Positions 9,874 through 19,719 of a stretch of 64,000 nucleotides of DNA are shown here, piece by piece. The position numbers were made by a program, and so were the translations under genes. Below the pieces are notes generated by a model. It saw only the letters and a list, made by a program, of their open reading frames with translations, was not told the DNA's origin and searched no databases. Source of the stretch: Phycicoccus sp. Root101 (GTDB lineage Bacteria; Actinomycetota; Actinomycetes; Actinomycetales; Dermatophilaceae); NCBI RefSeq assembly GCF_001426245.1, contig NZ_LMCM01000009.1, forward strand, positions 372,001 to 436,000. The letters run 5' to 3'. The number at the start of each line of letters is the position of its first letter. Within the stretch, counting starts at the first letter, position 1.

Positions 9874-11019
9874 TCAGAGGCCGAGGTCGCGGCCGATGAG
9901 CTCCTTCATGATCTCGTTCGAGCCGGCCCAGATCTTCGAGACGCGGGCGTCGCGCCAGGCGCGGGCCACGCGGTACTCGTTCATGAACCCGTAGCCGCCG
10001 TAGAGCTGGACGCACTCGTCCAGGACGTCGTTCTGCACCTGTGCGGACCACCACTTCGCCTTGGCGGCGTCGACGGCGGTGAGGGTGCCGTCGGCGTGCG
10101 CGGCGATGCAGTCGTCGATGTATGCCTGGGTGACCTCGAGCTTGGTCTGCAGCTCGGCCATCTTGAACTTGTTGTGCTGGAAGGACCCGATGGCCTGCCC
10201 GAACGCCTTGCGCTCCTTGGTGTACTCCACGGTCTCGCGGAAGATCTGGAACGCGTGCGCGGTGTTGGCCACGGCGGCGCCGATCCGCTCCTGCGGAAGG
10301 CGCTGCATCATCGAGATGAAGCCCAGGCCCTCCTCGCCGAGCCGGTTCGCGTCGGGGACGCGGACGTTCTCGAAGAACAGCTCGGAGGTGTCGGCCTCCT
10401 CCTGGCCCACCTTGTCGAGCTTGCGCCCGCGGTTGAAGCCCTCCATGCCGGCCTCGACCATGAGCAGGCTGATGCCCTTGGCGCCCTTGGAGGGGTCGGT
10501 GCGCGCCGCGACGATCACGAGGTCGGCCTGGTAGCCGTTGGTGATGAAGGTCTTGGAACCGTTGAGGATCCAGTCGTCACCGTCACGCACCGCGGTCGTC
10601 TTGAGGGCTGCGAGGTCCGAACCTCCGGAGGGCTCGGTCATCGCGATCGCGGCGATGAGGTCGCCACTCGCCATGCCCGGCAGCCAGCGCTGCTTCTGCT
10701 CCTCGGTGCCCAGGTCCACGATGTAGGGCGGGCAGACGTCGGAGTGGATGCCGAAGCACGAGGACACCGCGAAGTTGAAGCCGGCGATCTCCTCGGCCGC
10801 CACCGCGTTGAAGCGGTAGTCGTCGGCGCCCATGCCGCCGAACTCCTCGGGGATGTCGAGGCCGAACAGGCCCTGCTTCCCGGCTTCCTTCCAGATGTCG
10901 CGGTCGACCGACTTCACCTCGAGCATCTGCTCGGCCCGTGGCTTGAGGTTGCGGTCGATGAACTCGCGGACGGAGCTGCGGAAGGCCTCGTGGTCGGGGC
11001 CGTAGATGTTCCGGGGCAT
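9874..11019 (-). CDS. Acyl-CoA dehydrogenase
   Basis: A flavoprotein that introduces the alpha,beta double bond into an acyl-CoA. At 381 residues it is full length. AIAMTEPSGGSDLAALKT and KTFITNG are the FAD/substrate signatures, and GGYGFMNEYRVARAWRDAR plus IWAGSNEIMKELIGRDLGL are the C-terminal ones. Alanine stands where short- and medium-chain enzymes have the catalytic Glu (IYEGT), as in long-chain and isovaleryl types that carry the base elsewhere. The ATG at 11019 has GGAGG 9 nt upstream. It is the first gene of a four-gene run and is divergent from a TetR gene across the operator at 11035-11054, the usual arrangement for TetR-controlled acyl-CoA catabolism. Confidence 0.93.
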   Translation of the reverse strand: MPRNIYGPDHEAFRSSVREFIDRNLKPRAEQMLEVKSVDRDIWKEAGKQGLFGLDIPEEFGGMGADDYRFNAVAAEEIAGFNFAVSSCFGIHSDVCPPYIVDLGTEEQKQRWLPGMASGDLIAAIAMTEPSGGSDLAALKTTAVRDGDDWILNGSKTFITNGYQADLVIVAARTDPSKGAKGISLLMVEAGMEGFNRGRKLDKVGQEEADTSELFFENVRVPDANRLGEEGLGFISMMQRLPQERIGAAVANTAHAFQIFRETVEYTKERKAFGQAIGSFQHNKFKMAELQTKLEVTQAYIDDCIAAHADGTLTAVDAAKAKWWSAQVQNDVLDECVQLYGGYGFMNEYRVARAWRDARVSKIWAGSNEIMKELIGRDLGL

Positions 11020-11034
11020 TGCGATCCTCCAAGT

Positions 11035-11054
11035 GACTAAGCGCTTGCTTAGTC
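11035..11054. promoter_or_regulatory. TetR operator between acyl-CoA dehydrogenase and tetR
   Basis: GACTAAGC-GCTT-GCTTAGTC is a perfect 8-bp inverted repeat with a 4-bp spacer, centred between the two divergent genes. It is AT-richer than its surroundings and lies 16 bp from the acyl-CoA dehydrogenase start, so binding would block both transcripts. The local TetR protein is the obvious ligand. Confidence 0.82.
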
Positions 11055-11081
11055 TGCGATGGCTGCGGCATGCTGTCAACC

Positions 11082-11690
11082 ATGTCGACCCCCGTGCGTG
11101 CCGCTGCCGCGAGCGAGCCCGGCACCGACACCGCGCACCGCCTCCTCGAGGCTGCCGCGGAGGCCTTCGCCGACCGCGGCTTCCATGCGACGACGACACG
11201 CGACATCGCCTCACGCGCCGGCCTGTCACCCGCCGGGGTCTACGTGCACTTCGCCTCCAAGGAGGAGCTGCTCTACCAGCTCAGCCGCGAGGGGCACGAG
11301 GCCGCGCGCGACATGCTCGTCGAGGCGTCCGAGGCGGCGGGGTCCCCCACCGAGGCGTTGCGCGCCATCATGGGCACCTTCTCGCGCTGGCACGCCGAGC
11401 ACTTCCGCGTCGCGCGCATCGTCCAGTACGAGTTCGGCAACCTCACCCCCGCCCACCGGGACGCCGTCCTGGGACTGCGCAAGCAGATCGACGCCGTGGT
11501 CCGCGACGTCGTCACCGCGGGGGTCGCCTCGGGCGAGTTCAGCGTCGAGGACGTCCCCGACACGACACTGGCCCTGATGTCGATGGCCGTCGACGTCGCG
11601 CGCTGGTACGACCCGGAGATCAAGCGCACCCCCGCCGCGATCGGCGAGGCCTACGCCGACCTCGGCATCCGCCTCGTCACCGCCCGCTGA
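11082..11690 (+). CDS. TetR family transcriptional regulator
   Basis: About 202 residues. The N-terminal helix-turn-helix (residues about 15-62) reads AAAEAFADRGFHATTTRDIA then AGLSPAGVYVHFASKEELL, a textbook TetR DNA-binding domain. The C-terminal ligand domain resembles the TetR_C of regulators of fatty-acid or sterol catabolism. It is divergent from the acyl-CoA dehydrogenase operon with a palindromic operator between them, so it most likely represses both and responds to an acyl-CoA. Two in-frame ATGs (11070, 11082) are possible; 11082 gives the usual N-terminal length. A weaker copy of the operator precedes fabG at 3871. Confidence 0.9.
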   Translation: MSTPVRAAAASEPGTDTAHRLLEAAAEAFADRGFHATTTRDIASRAGLSPAGVYVHFASKEELLYQLSREGHEAARDMLVEASEAAGSPTEALRAIMGTFSRWHAEHFRVARIVQYEFGNLTPAHRDAVLGLRKQIDAVVRDVVTAGVASGEFSVEDVPDTTLALMSMAVDVARWYDPEIKRTPAAIGEAYADLGIRLVTAR

Positions 11691-11706
11691 CCGACCCCAC
11701 CGCGCC

Positions 11707-11747
11707 CGTATGGCGCAGGCTCCCCCGAAGGGGGCCCGCGCCATACG
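11707..11747. terminator. Bidirectional hairpin terminator
   Basis: CGTATGGCGC and GCGCCATACG form a perfect 10-bp outer stem around an inner CCCCC-GAA-GGGGG hairpin, placed between the convergent tetR gene and the ABC permease gene. Confidence 0.8.
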
Positions 11748-11759
11748 TCGTTGGTCGGA

Positions 11760-12626
11760 CTACTTCACCTCGGACCGGCGCACGCGCCAGAAGCCGATGG
11801 CGAGCGGGAGAACCACCCACACCAGGCTCGACGTGCCGACCTGCGCCCAGTCCCGTGCCGACATGGCTGCCCCCTCGAGCAGGGGTTCGGTGGCGGCGCC
11901 GATGTCGAGCCATTGGCCGACGCTCCTCATCTGCTCCACCAGACCGGTGACGATCGACCAGACCGTCGGGAGGACGAGGTAGCCGACGATGGCCGCCGGG
12001 GTGTTGAGCAGGGACAGTCCGAACCCGACACCCTGGGCCAGGCTCAGGACGAGCACGAGCGCCACGCCCCACAGCATCCCGGCGGAGAGGGTCCACGGGC
12101 TGTCCGCGCCGCGCCCCTGGACGGCGACGAGGTTGGCCACCGCCGCGAGGGCCAGGGCGGCGACCAAGCAGCCCACCGCCGCGACCGTCGACGCGACCAC
12201 CTTGGCCAGCACCACCCGGTGGCGCCGCGGCTCGAGCGCGAACGTCGTCAGTCCCGTGCGCTGGGACCACTCGGCGGTCGCGGCGAGGATGCCGACGATC
12301 GGCACGAGGAGCATCAGGGGCAGCGCGGTGGCCCCGAAGTACCCCTCGTAGCCGTGCGCACCTCCCCCGACGAACAGCATGATGGTGACGATGCCCGCGA
12401 CGACCAGGCCGATGGTGACGAGCAGCCAGCGGCCGGCGCGTGTGTCGAGCTGCTTGCGCAGCTCCACGAGGGCGAGCCGCCCGAACGGGATCCCCGCCGT
12501 GGGACGCGCTCCGTCGATCCGCGGCAGCGAGACCTGGGAGCCGGGGCGCGTGACCGGGTGCGCGGGGTTGCCCGTCGCACCCGGCGCGGTCGCCGACGTG
12601 GGCTGGGTGCCGACCGGGGCGCTCAT
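11760..12626 (-). CDS. ABC transporter permease (ABC-2 type)
   Basis: A 288-residue membrane protein with about six hydrophobic segments: WLLVTIGLVVAGIVTIMLFV, LPLMLLVPIVGILAAT, VASTVAAVGCLVAALALAAV, a segment near residue 180, IVGYLVLPTVWSIVTGLV, and TSSLVWVVLPLAIGFW. This layout, with a long hydrophilic N-terminus and LALVELRKQLDTRAGRW, is typical of ABC-2 export permeases. Its start overlaps the ATPase stop by 4 bp (ATGA), so the two form one exporter. The adjacent divergent histidine kinase/response regulator pair is the common partner of such exporters in actinobacteria. The exported substrate is unknown. Confidence 0.82.
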   Translation of the reverse strand: MSAPVGTQPTSATAPGATGNPAHPVTRPGSQVSLPRIDGARPTAGIPFGRLALVELRKQLDTRAGRWLLVTIGLVVAGIVTIMLFVGGGAHGYEGYFGATALPLMLLVPIVGILAATAEWSQRTGLTTFALEPRRHRVVLAKVVASTVAAVGCLVAALALAAVANLVAVQGRGADSPWTLSAGMLWGVALVLVLSLAQGVGFGLSLLNTPAAIVGYLVLPTVWSIVTGLVEQMRSVGQWLDIGAATEPLLEGAAMSARDWAQVGTSSLVWVVLPLAIGFWRVRRSEVK

Positions 12627-13522
12627 GCCGCCACCTCCTCACGGGCGGTGCTGGCGGTGAGCTCGAGGAACATGTCCTCGAGTCCGCGACCGTCCGCCTG
12701 CCGCAGCTCGACCAGGACGATCCCGTGCCGGGCAGCCGCGGCGCCGACACCGGCAGGTTCTGCCTCGGCGACGAGCCCGCCACCGGGGGCCCGGGTGCTG
12801 GCGATCCCCTCCGCTCGCAGCGCCCCCTCCAGGGCTGCGTCGTCGGTGGACCGGACCGTCGTGCCGGCCCCTCGCAGCAGCTCCGCCTTCGTGCCGGAGG
12901 CGACGATCCGGCCGTTCCCGATGACGACGATCTCGTCCGCGACGAGCTCGATCTCGTTCAACAGGTGCGACGAGAGGAGCACCGTGCCCCCGTCGTCGGC
13001 GAAACCGCGCAGCAGCGAACGCATCCACCGGATGCCGGCCGGGTCGAGCCCGTTCGCGGGCTCGTCGAGCACGAGGACCTCCGGGTCGCCCAGGAGGGCG
13101 TGCGCGAGGCCGAGCCGCTGCCGCATGCCGAGGGAGTAGTTGCGCACCCGTCGGTGGCTCTCGCGCTCGGTGAGCCCGACGACGTCGATCACCTCGTCGA
13201 CCCGGCGGCGATCGACCCCCATGACCAGGGCCGAGAGGGCGAGGACCTCGCGCCCGGTCCGCCCCGCGTGCTGGTCGCTGGCGTCGAGGAGGACGCCCAC
13301 GTGGCGCCCGGGGTTCGGCAGGGCGGCATACGGGCGACCGAGGACGGTCGCGGTGCCGGAGGTGGCGGGCGTCAGGCCGCACAGGATGCGCATCGTGGTG
13401 GACTTCCCGGCACCGTTCGGGCCGAGGAAACCGGTGACGAGCCCCGGCTTGGCGTCGAAGGTGACGTCGTCGACGGCCACCACGGGTCCGTAGCGTCTGG
13501 TCAGGCTGTTCACTGAGATCAT
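12623..13522 (-). CDS. ABC transporter ATP-binding protein (ABC-2 exporter)
   Basis: 299 residues. Walker A is GPNGAGKSTTM (about residue 39), the signature is YSLGMRQRLGLAHALL, Walker B is VLVLDEPANGLDP, and the switch His is in LLSSHLLNEIEL. The C-terminal extension after residue 220 is typical of DrrA/NatA-like exporter ATPases. The ATG at 13522 was chosen because MISVNSLTRRYGPVVAVDDV is the usual beginning. It drives export through the permease encoded immediately downstream. It is divergent from the histidine kinase at 13651, with 128 bp between them holding both promoters. Confidence 0.9.
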   Translation of the reverse strand: MISVNSLTRRYGPVVAVDDVTFDAKPGLVTGFLGPNGAGKSTTMRILCGLTPATSGTATVLGRPYAALPNPGRHVGVLLDASDQHAGRTGREVLALSALVMGVDRRRVDEVIDVVGLTERESHRRVRNYSLGMRQRLGLAHALLGDPEVLVLDEPANGLDPAGIRWMRSLLRGFADDGGTVLLSSHLLNEIELVADEIVVIGNGRIVASGTKAELLRGAGTTVRSTDDAALEGALRAEGIASTRAPGGGLVAEAEPAGVGAAAARHGIVLVELRQADGRGLEDMFLELTASTAREEVAA

Positions 13523-13638
13523 GGAGCCAGCCTGCGGGCGCAGCGGTGGTCGCCACATCGGTCCGGGGCACCTGTGGGGTCATCCTTTGGTCTCGGGTCG
13601 CGGCCCGGAGGATGACGACCGGTCCCGGCTCGGCGGCA

Positions 13639-13644
13639 TACGCT
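13639..13644 (+). promoter_or_regulatory. -10 element TACGCT for leaderless histidine kinase mRNA
   Basis: TACGCT fits TANNNT and lies 6 nt before the GTG at 13651, so transcription would start at the codon itself. It decides the start over an upstream in-frame ATG at 13612. Confidence 0.5.
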
Positions 13645-13650
13645 CGTCGC

Positions 13651-14847
13651 GTGCTGCTGCGAAACGCGTCCCCGCTCCCCCGCACCGTCTGGGGCGAGAC
13701 GTGGCGCCTGCTGCTCGCACTCGCCGTGGGGCTCGTGCTGTTCGGCATCGTCCTCACGGACGCCGAGCAGCCCGGCGCGCCCCAGGTCCCCGAGGTGCTG
13801 CCGTTCCTCGAGGTGGTGTTCGGGGTCGTCGGGCTGGCGCTGCTGCCGTTCCGCCGCCGGTTCCCCCTTCCCGTGGCCCTGGCCACGGCCGCCCTCAGCG
13901 GGGTCTCGTCGCTGGCCGTCGGTGCAGGACTCATCGCCATGGTGTCCCTGGCCAGCCACCGTCGCTGGCGCCCGGTCGCCCTCGCCGCCCTGGTGTCCGT
14001 CGCCGGCGGCCTCACGTACGAGGCGCTGCGTCCGACCCGGGACGGCCTGTGGTTCAGCCTCCTCAACGTCGTCATCGGCGCCCTGCTCGTGTCGCTGACG
14101 ATCTCGATCGGCTACTACATCGGCGCCCGCCGCGACCTGATGGCGTCGCTGCGCGACCGGGCCGACACGGCCGAGCGCGAGCAGGCCAGCCGGGTCGCCG
14201 AGGCGAGGGCGAACGAGCGCGCGCAGATCGCCCGTGAGATGCACGACGTCCTCGCGCACCGGATCTCGTTGGTGGCCATGCACTCCGGCGCCCTGGCCTA
14301 CCGCAGCGACCTCACACCGGACGAGACGACGAGGACCGCAGCGGTCATCCGCGACAACGCCCACCTCGCCCTCACCGAGCTGAGGGAGGTCCTCGGCGTG
14401 CTTCGCGACCCGACCAAGGGAGACCTCGACGCCTCCGGCGTCGAACCACCCCAACCGAGCCTGGAGTCCGTGCAGGCGCTCGTCGACGAGGAGCGCGCGG
14501 CGGGTCGTGAAGTGGCTTCCTCGATCGAGGTCTCCCACCTCGAGGATGCCCCGAATGCTCTGTCCCGCAACGCCTTCCGCATCATCCAGGAGTGCCTGAC
14601 CAACGCACGGAAGCACGCGCCGGGGGCGCCGGTCTCGCTCGCCGTGACCGGCGCACCGGGGGTCGGGCTGGACATCAGGGTGAGCAACGCCGTCGCGGTG
14701 CCTGCGCTGGCGCACCCCCTCCCCCAGTCAGGGATGGGCCTGGCCGGAGTGACCGAGAGGGCGGTGCTCTCGGGTGGTGAGCTGACCTTCGGCACCGACC
14801 GGCGCGGCCAGTTCGTCGTGCGCGCCCGGCTACCGTGGCGCGCATGA
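13651..14847 (+). CDS. Two-component sensor histidine kinase (HisKA_3 type)
   Basis: 398 residues. Five or so N-terminal membrane segments span about residues 15-160. The dimerisation/phosphoacceptor domain follows, with the phosphorylated His in ERAQIAREMHDVLAHRISLV. The ATPase domain shows the N box in RIIQECLTNARKHAPGAP and the G box in GMGLAGVTERA. This is the NarL-partner class of kinases. The GTG at 13651 is preferred because of the -10 hexamer 6 nt upstream. The stop overlaps the response regulator start (ATGA). Located beside an ABC-2 exporter, it probably senses envelope stress or a toxic compound that the exporter removes; that link is inference. Confidence 0.9.
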   Translation: MLLRNASPLPRTVWGETWRLLLALAVGLVLFGIVLTDAEQPGAPQVPEVLPFLEVVFGVVGLALLPFRRRFPLPVALATAALSGVSSLAVGAGLIAMVSLASHRRWRPVALAALVSVAGGLTYEALRPTRDGLWFSLLNVVIGALLVSLTISIGYYIGARRDLMASLRDRADTAEREQASRVAEARANERAQIAREMHDVLAHRISLVAMHSGALAYRSDLTPDETTRTAAVIRDNAHLALTELREVLGVLRDPTKGDLDASGVEPPQPSLESVQALVDEERAAGREVASSIEVSHLEDAPNALSRNAFRIIQECLTNARKHAPGAPVSLAVTGAPGVGLDIRVSNAVAVPALAHPLPQSGMGLAGVTERAVLSGGELTFGTDRRGQFVVRARLPWRA

Positions 14848-15518
14848 GCGAGACCATCCGCGTCGTCCTCGTGGACGACGACCCGCTCGTCCGCGCGGGC
14901 CTCGGCATGATCCTCGGCGGCGCGCCTGACATCGAGGTCGTCGGGGAGGCCGGTGACGGGGTCGAGGCGGTCGCCACGGTCGGCACCACGCAGCCCGACG
15001 TCGTGCTGATGGACCTGCGGATGCCCCGCCGCGACGGGCTCGAGGCCACCCGGCTCGTCGTCGCGGGACAGGCCGGGTCCGCGCGCCTGACGCCGACCCG
15101 GGTCATCGTCCTCACCACCTTCGACACCGATGACATGGTGGTGTCGGCACTGCGCGTGGGGGCCAGCGGCTTCCTCCTCAAGGACACCCCTCCCCAGCGC
15201 ATCGTCGACGCGATCCGGTCGGTGGCGGCGGGTGAGCCGACCCTCTCGCCGACCGTCACGGCGCAGCTGATCGCCTCGGTGACGGCGGGCGACACCGACC
15301 GCTCGACGTCTGCGAGGTCGCTGCTGGACACCCTCACCGAGCGCGAGCGCGAGGTCGCCGTGGCCATCGGCCGCGGACGGTCCAACGCCGAGATCGCGGC
15401 CGAGCTCTACCTCGGTGTCCCCACCGTCAAGACCCATGTCTCCCGGCTGCTCACCAAGCTGGACGCCGACAACCGCGTGCAGATCGCGCTGATCGTCCAC
15501 GACGCCGGGCTCACCTGA
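14844..15518 (+). CDS. NarL/LuxR-type response regulator
   Basis: 224 residues with a receiver domain (acidic pocket VDDDP, phosphoacceptor Asp in VVLMDLRMPRRDG, conserved Thr in VLTTF, Lys in FLLKD) and a C-terminal LuxR helix-turn-helix (LTEREREVAVAIGRG, then NAEIAAELYLGVPTVKTHVS). The ATG at 14844 overlaps the kinase stop, so the pair is coupled. It probably activates the divergent ABC exporter operon upstream of the kinase. A hairpin terminator follows at 15539. Confidence 0.93.
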   Translation: MSETIRVVLVDDDPLVRAGLGMILGGAPDIEVVGEAGDGVEAVATVGTTQPDVVLMDLRMPRRDGLEATRLVVAGQAGSARLTPTRVIVLTTFDTDDMVVSALRVGASGFLLKDTPPQRIVDAIRSVAAGEPTLSPTVTAQLIASVTAGDTDRSTSARSLLDTLTEREREVAVAIGRGRSNAEIAAELYLGVPTVKTHVSRLLTKLDADNRVQIALIVHDAGLT

Positions 15519-15538
15519 GGCCCCGCTCCCCGGCGACC

Positions 15539-15560
15539 CGGCCGGCGTTCGGTCCGGCCG
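15539..15560. terminator. Bidirectional hairpin terminator
   Basis: CGGCCGG, an 8-nt loop and CCGGCCG lie in the 48-bp gap between the convergent response regulator and acetyltransferase genes. Confidence 0.6.
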
Positions 15561-15566
15561 TTGCCA

Positions 15567-16133
15567 TCAGCGTCGGTCCCACTGCTCCTTGGTGATCTCG
15601 AACCGGTAGCCGCCACGCTCCGCGCCCTCGACGCCCTGCATGTCCTCGGGCGTCGGGATCTGTGCGACGACGGACATGCCGAGCTTCGACATCACCTTCT
15701 GGGAGGAGACGTTGGACGCCATGGTCTCGCCCCAGACCATGGTGACTCCGAGCTCCGCGAAACCCTTGTCCACCAGCGCCCGCGAACCCTCCGTGGCGTA
15801 CCCCTTGCCCCACGCGTCCTGTCGCAGCCGGTACCCGACCTCGACCTCGTCCAGGGGCCCCGTCCGCAGCGGGCGCAGGAGGAACCAGCCGATGAAGTCC
15901 CCGGTCTCCTTCTCGTGGGCGGCGAACAGCCCGAACCGGCTGTCCCACCGCTCGTACGCGTTGAGCAGGCTCGGGATGACCTCGTCCCGCACGGCGTCCG
16001 GCGTCAGGTCCGGCTCGCCGCCGGTGAGGTACCGCATCACCGCCGGGTCGCTGTCGAGCTCGATCAGCAGGTCCGCGTCGTGCGCGGTGAACTGGCGCAG
16101 CAGCAGGCGATCGGTCTCGGCGTAGTCGGTCAT
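15567..16133 (-). CDS. GNAT family N-acetyltransferase (RimJ/RimL-like)
   Basis: 188 residues, cytoplasmic. The N-terminus TDRLLLRQFTAHDADLLIEL is characteristic of the RimJ/RimL subgroup that acetylates protein N-termini or small amines. The acetyl-CoA-binding motif is in VEVGYRLRQDAWGKGYATEG, and the core strand FIGWFLLRP precedes it. The start ATG at 16133 opens the family motif directly. It stands alone between the response regulator and the LLM oxidoreductase. The substrate cannot be predicted. Confidence 0.87.
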   Translation of the reverse strand: MTDYAETDRLLLRQFTAHDADLLIELDSDPAVMRYLTGGEPDLTPDAVRDEVIPSLLNAYERWDSRFGLFAAHEKETGDFIGWFLLRPLRTGPLDEVEVGYRLRQDAWGKGYATEGSRALVDKGFAELGVTMVWGETMASNVSSQKVMSKLGMSVVAQIPTPEDMQGVEGAERGGYRFEITKEQWDRR

Positions 16134-16203
16134 GGCGCAAGCATGCCGATGGCGGTGCGCGCCGCCAACCGAGTTTCCTGCAGACCAGCGCGCGGCAGGT
16201 CGG

Positions 16204-17124
16204 TCAGCGGGCGCTCAGCGGCTCGACCTGCCGCACGAGCTCGGCGACCAGCCCGTAGGTCGCGTCCTCGGTGTTGTCGGCCAGTCCCATGATCACCGTG
16301 TCGATCCCGGCCTCGGAGAGCTTCCCGAACCGCTCCACCGTCTCGTCGACGGTGGCATACGGCATCCCGCCGGGGCCGCTGCCCGAACCGTCGCTGCTGA
16401 CGGCCACCCGCGCCAGGACCGTCTTGTCGATCTCGTCGTAGTCGCGCCCGACGTCGTCACAGTGAGCGCGCAGGATGTCGAGCTTGCGCGGGATCCCCTC
16501 CGGGCCCAGACCGTTGTCGAACAGGTTGCACGCGTCGGCGTACTGGGCCACCAGTCGCAGCGTCTTCTTCTCGCCGCCTCCCCCGATGAGGATCGGCGGG
16601 TGGGGCCGGCTCAGGCTCTGGGGGACGTTGAGGGGCCGGTCGAGCCGGTAGTGCCGCCCGGCATACGGGGACTGGTCCCCGGCCCACATCTGCCGGCAGA
16701 TCTGCAGCGTCTCCTCGAGCCGCTCGAAGCGCTCCTTGGTGGAGGGGTAGGGCACCCCCAAGCCACGGTGCTCCTCCTCGTTCCAGGCGGCACCGATCCC
16801 CAGCCAGGCCCGCCCACCGGAGAGGACGTCGAGACTGGTGACGGTCTTGGCCAGGAGTCCGGGGTGCCGGTAGGTGACACCGGTGACGAGCGTGCCCAGC
16901 CCGATCCGGCTGGTCTGTCCAGCAGCGAATGCGAGCGCGGTGTACCCCTCGACCATGTCGAGCTCCGGCGGCCCGATCATCGAGATCTGGAAGAAGTGGT
17001 CCATCACCCACAGGCTCGACAGACCCGCCCCCTCGCTGTTGCGGGCGATCCGGCCGAAGGTGGGCCCGATCGTGGCCGGCGCCCCCGGCCAGGAGAAGTA
17101 GGAGACCTGGTGTCCGAGTCGCAT
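16204..17124 (-). CDS. LLM class F420-dependent oxidoreductase
   Basis: A luciferase-like TIM-barrel oxidoreductase of 306 residues, expected to use coenzyme F420 (or FMN) for hydride transfer. Signatures include SLWVMDHFFQI, the strand TSRIGLGTLVTGVTYRHPG, SLDVLSGGRAWLGIGAAWNE and HPPILIGGGGEKKTLRLVAQYADACN. The ATG at 17124 was chosen because MRLGHQVSYFSWPG is the family's beginning and GGATGGAG lies just upstream. F420-type LLM proteins are expanded in actinobacteria, which supports the host assignment. The substrate is unknown and the neighbours give no clue. Confidence 0.88.
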   Translation of the reverse strand: MRLGHQVSYFSWPGAPATIGPTFGRIARNSEGAGLSSLWVMDHFFQISMIGPPELDMVEGYTALAFAAGQTSRIGLGTLVTGVTYRHPGLLAKTVTSLDVLSGGRAWLGIGAAWNEEEHRGLGVPYPSTKERFERLEETLQICRQMWAGDQSPYAGRHYRLDRPLNVPQSLSRPHPPILIGGGGEKKTLRLVAQYADACNLFDNGLGPEGIPRKLDILRAHCDDVGRDYDEIDKTVLARVAVSSDGSGSGPGGMPYATVDETVERFGKLSEAGIDTVIMGLADNTEDATYGLVAELVRQVEPLSAR

Positions 17125-17170
17125 GCTCCATCCTGCGCACAGCCCCGCACCGACCACAACGGCGGGTGTG

Positions 17171-17209
17171 CCGCAGCCCGCGCCACCGGGTGGGTGGAGC
17201 GGGCTGCGG
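17171..17209 (-). terminator. Hairpin terminator of ettA
   Basis: CCGCAGCCCGC and GCGGGCTGCGG form a perfect 11-bp stem 64 bp downstream of the ettA stop. GGCTGCGGTGGTGCG occurs twice next to it, at 17202-17216 and 17221-17235, as a 15-bp direct repeat with a 19-bp period. Confidence 0.6.
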
Positions 17210-17272
17210 TGGTGCGCTACGGCTGCGGTGGTGCGTTGCGGCTGCGGCTGCGTCGGTGCGCTGGCGCGTCGG

Positions 17273-18955
<1,683 letters not shown>

Positions 18956-18962
18956 GGGGGCA

Positions 18963-18968
18963 AGGCTA
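18963..18968 (-). promoter_or_regulatory. -10 element TAGCCT for leaderless ettA mRNA
   Basis: Read on the minus strand, TAGCCT lies 7 nt before the ettA ATG. It matches TANNNT and leaves no room for a ribosome-binding site. Confidence 0.55.
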
Positions 18969-19008
18969 ACGGCCACCGCCCCCACGCCCGAATCCGCGTG
19001 CCGCCGTC

Positions 19009-19569
19009 TCAGACGGCGGTGAGCTCGCGACCGGAGTCCTCGCGCTCCGGGTCCTCCCGGTCGGCTTCGCGCGGCACCAGTCCCGTGGGCTGGGGCACGA
19101 CGTCGTACTCGTCGTTCGCCGCGTCGAGCCCGCTCCCGGCCTCGAGCTCGGCGTGCACGGACTGGATCGCCTCGTCGGAGAGCCGGTCCGTCTGGTCCAT
19201 CTGGGCCCGGCTCACCCTGACCAGCTCGGTGGTGCCCCACGTGAGGTCGTGCCCCACCGTGTAGGCGTCGATCTCGACCGAGGTGGCCGGGATGTTGTCG
19301 CTGCGCATCCACTGGTTCACCCGCATCCGGCCGTAGACGACCACGGGGTCGCCCTTCTTCAGCGAGTTGGCGACGTTGGCCCCGAGGGTCCGGAACGCCG
19401 TCACGTTGAAGAAGTTGGTCGGGCCGTCCTCGTACTCGCGGGTCTGCGGGTTGGGCCGGCGCACCGTCGACGCCAGCCGGAACGCCGTGAAGGGCACTCC
19501 CCCGCGTGTCGTCCGCGACTCCGGGTTGGCCACCAGTCGTCCCTGGACCGTCGTGTAGATCTCGTTCAT
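19009..19569 (-). CDS. ssb: Single-stranded DNA-binding protein paralogue
   Basis: 186 residues with an N-terminal OB fold: YTTVQGRLVANPESRTTRGG, FRLASTVRRPNPQTREYEDG, FFNVTAFRTLGANVANSLKK, DPVVVYGRMRVNQWMRSDN. The C-terminus ends in GRELTAV and lacks the acidic DDDIPF-like tip that recruits replication partners, so this is probably an SsbB-type accessory protein for recombination or uptake rather than the essential SSB. The ATG at 19569 has AGGTGG upstream and opens the OB fold. It is downstream of, and on the same strand as, the dynamin-like GTPases but separated by 150 bp. Confidence 0.85.
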   Translation of the reverse strand: MNEIYTTVQGRLVANPESRTTRGGVPFTAFRLASTVRRPNPQTREYEDGPTNFFNVTAFRTLGANVANSLKKGDPVVVYGRMRVNQWMRSDNIPATSVEIDAYTVGHDLTWGTTELVRVSRAQMDQTDRLSDEAIQSVHAELEAGSGLDAANDEYDVVPQPTGLVPREADREDPEREDSGRELTAV

Positions 19570-19719
19570 GTCGTCCACCTCATCCTCTTCGTCCGTCCCC
19601 ATCAGCGGGGTTGGACGCAAGGGTGGCGAGCGACGAGGGGCCGCGGGAGGGTGGACGCCGGCACCTGTGGACAGCCGGTGACAGGACGACGAGGTGTGGA
19701 CGGGCTACGGGTCGGGCCC

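Noticed and set aside
17202-17235. Short direct repeats of GGCTGCGGTGGTGCG as a CRISPR-like or satellite array
   Set aside because: Only two copies beside a terminator stem; too few and too short for an array.
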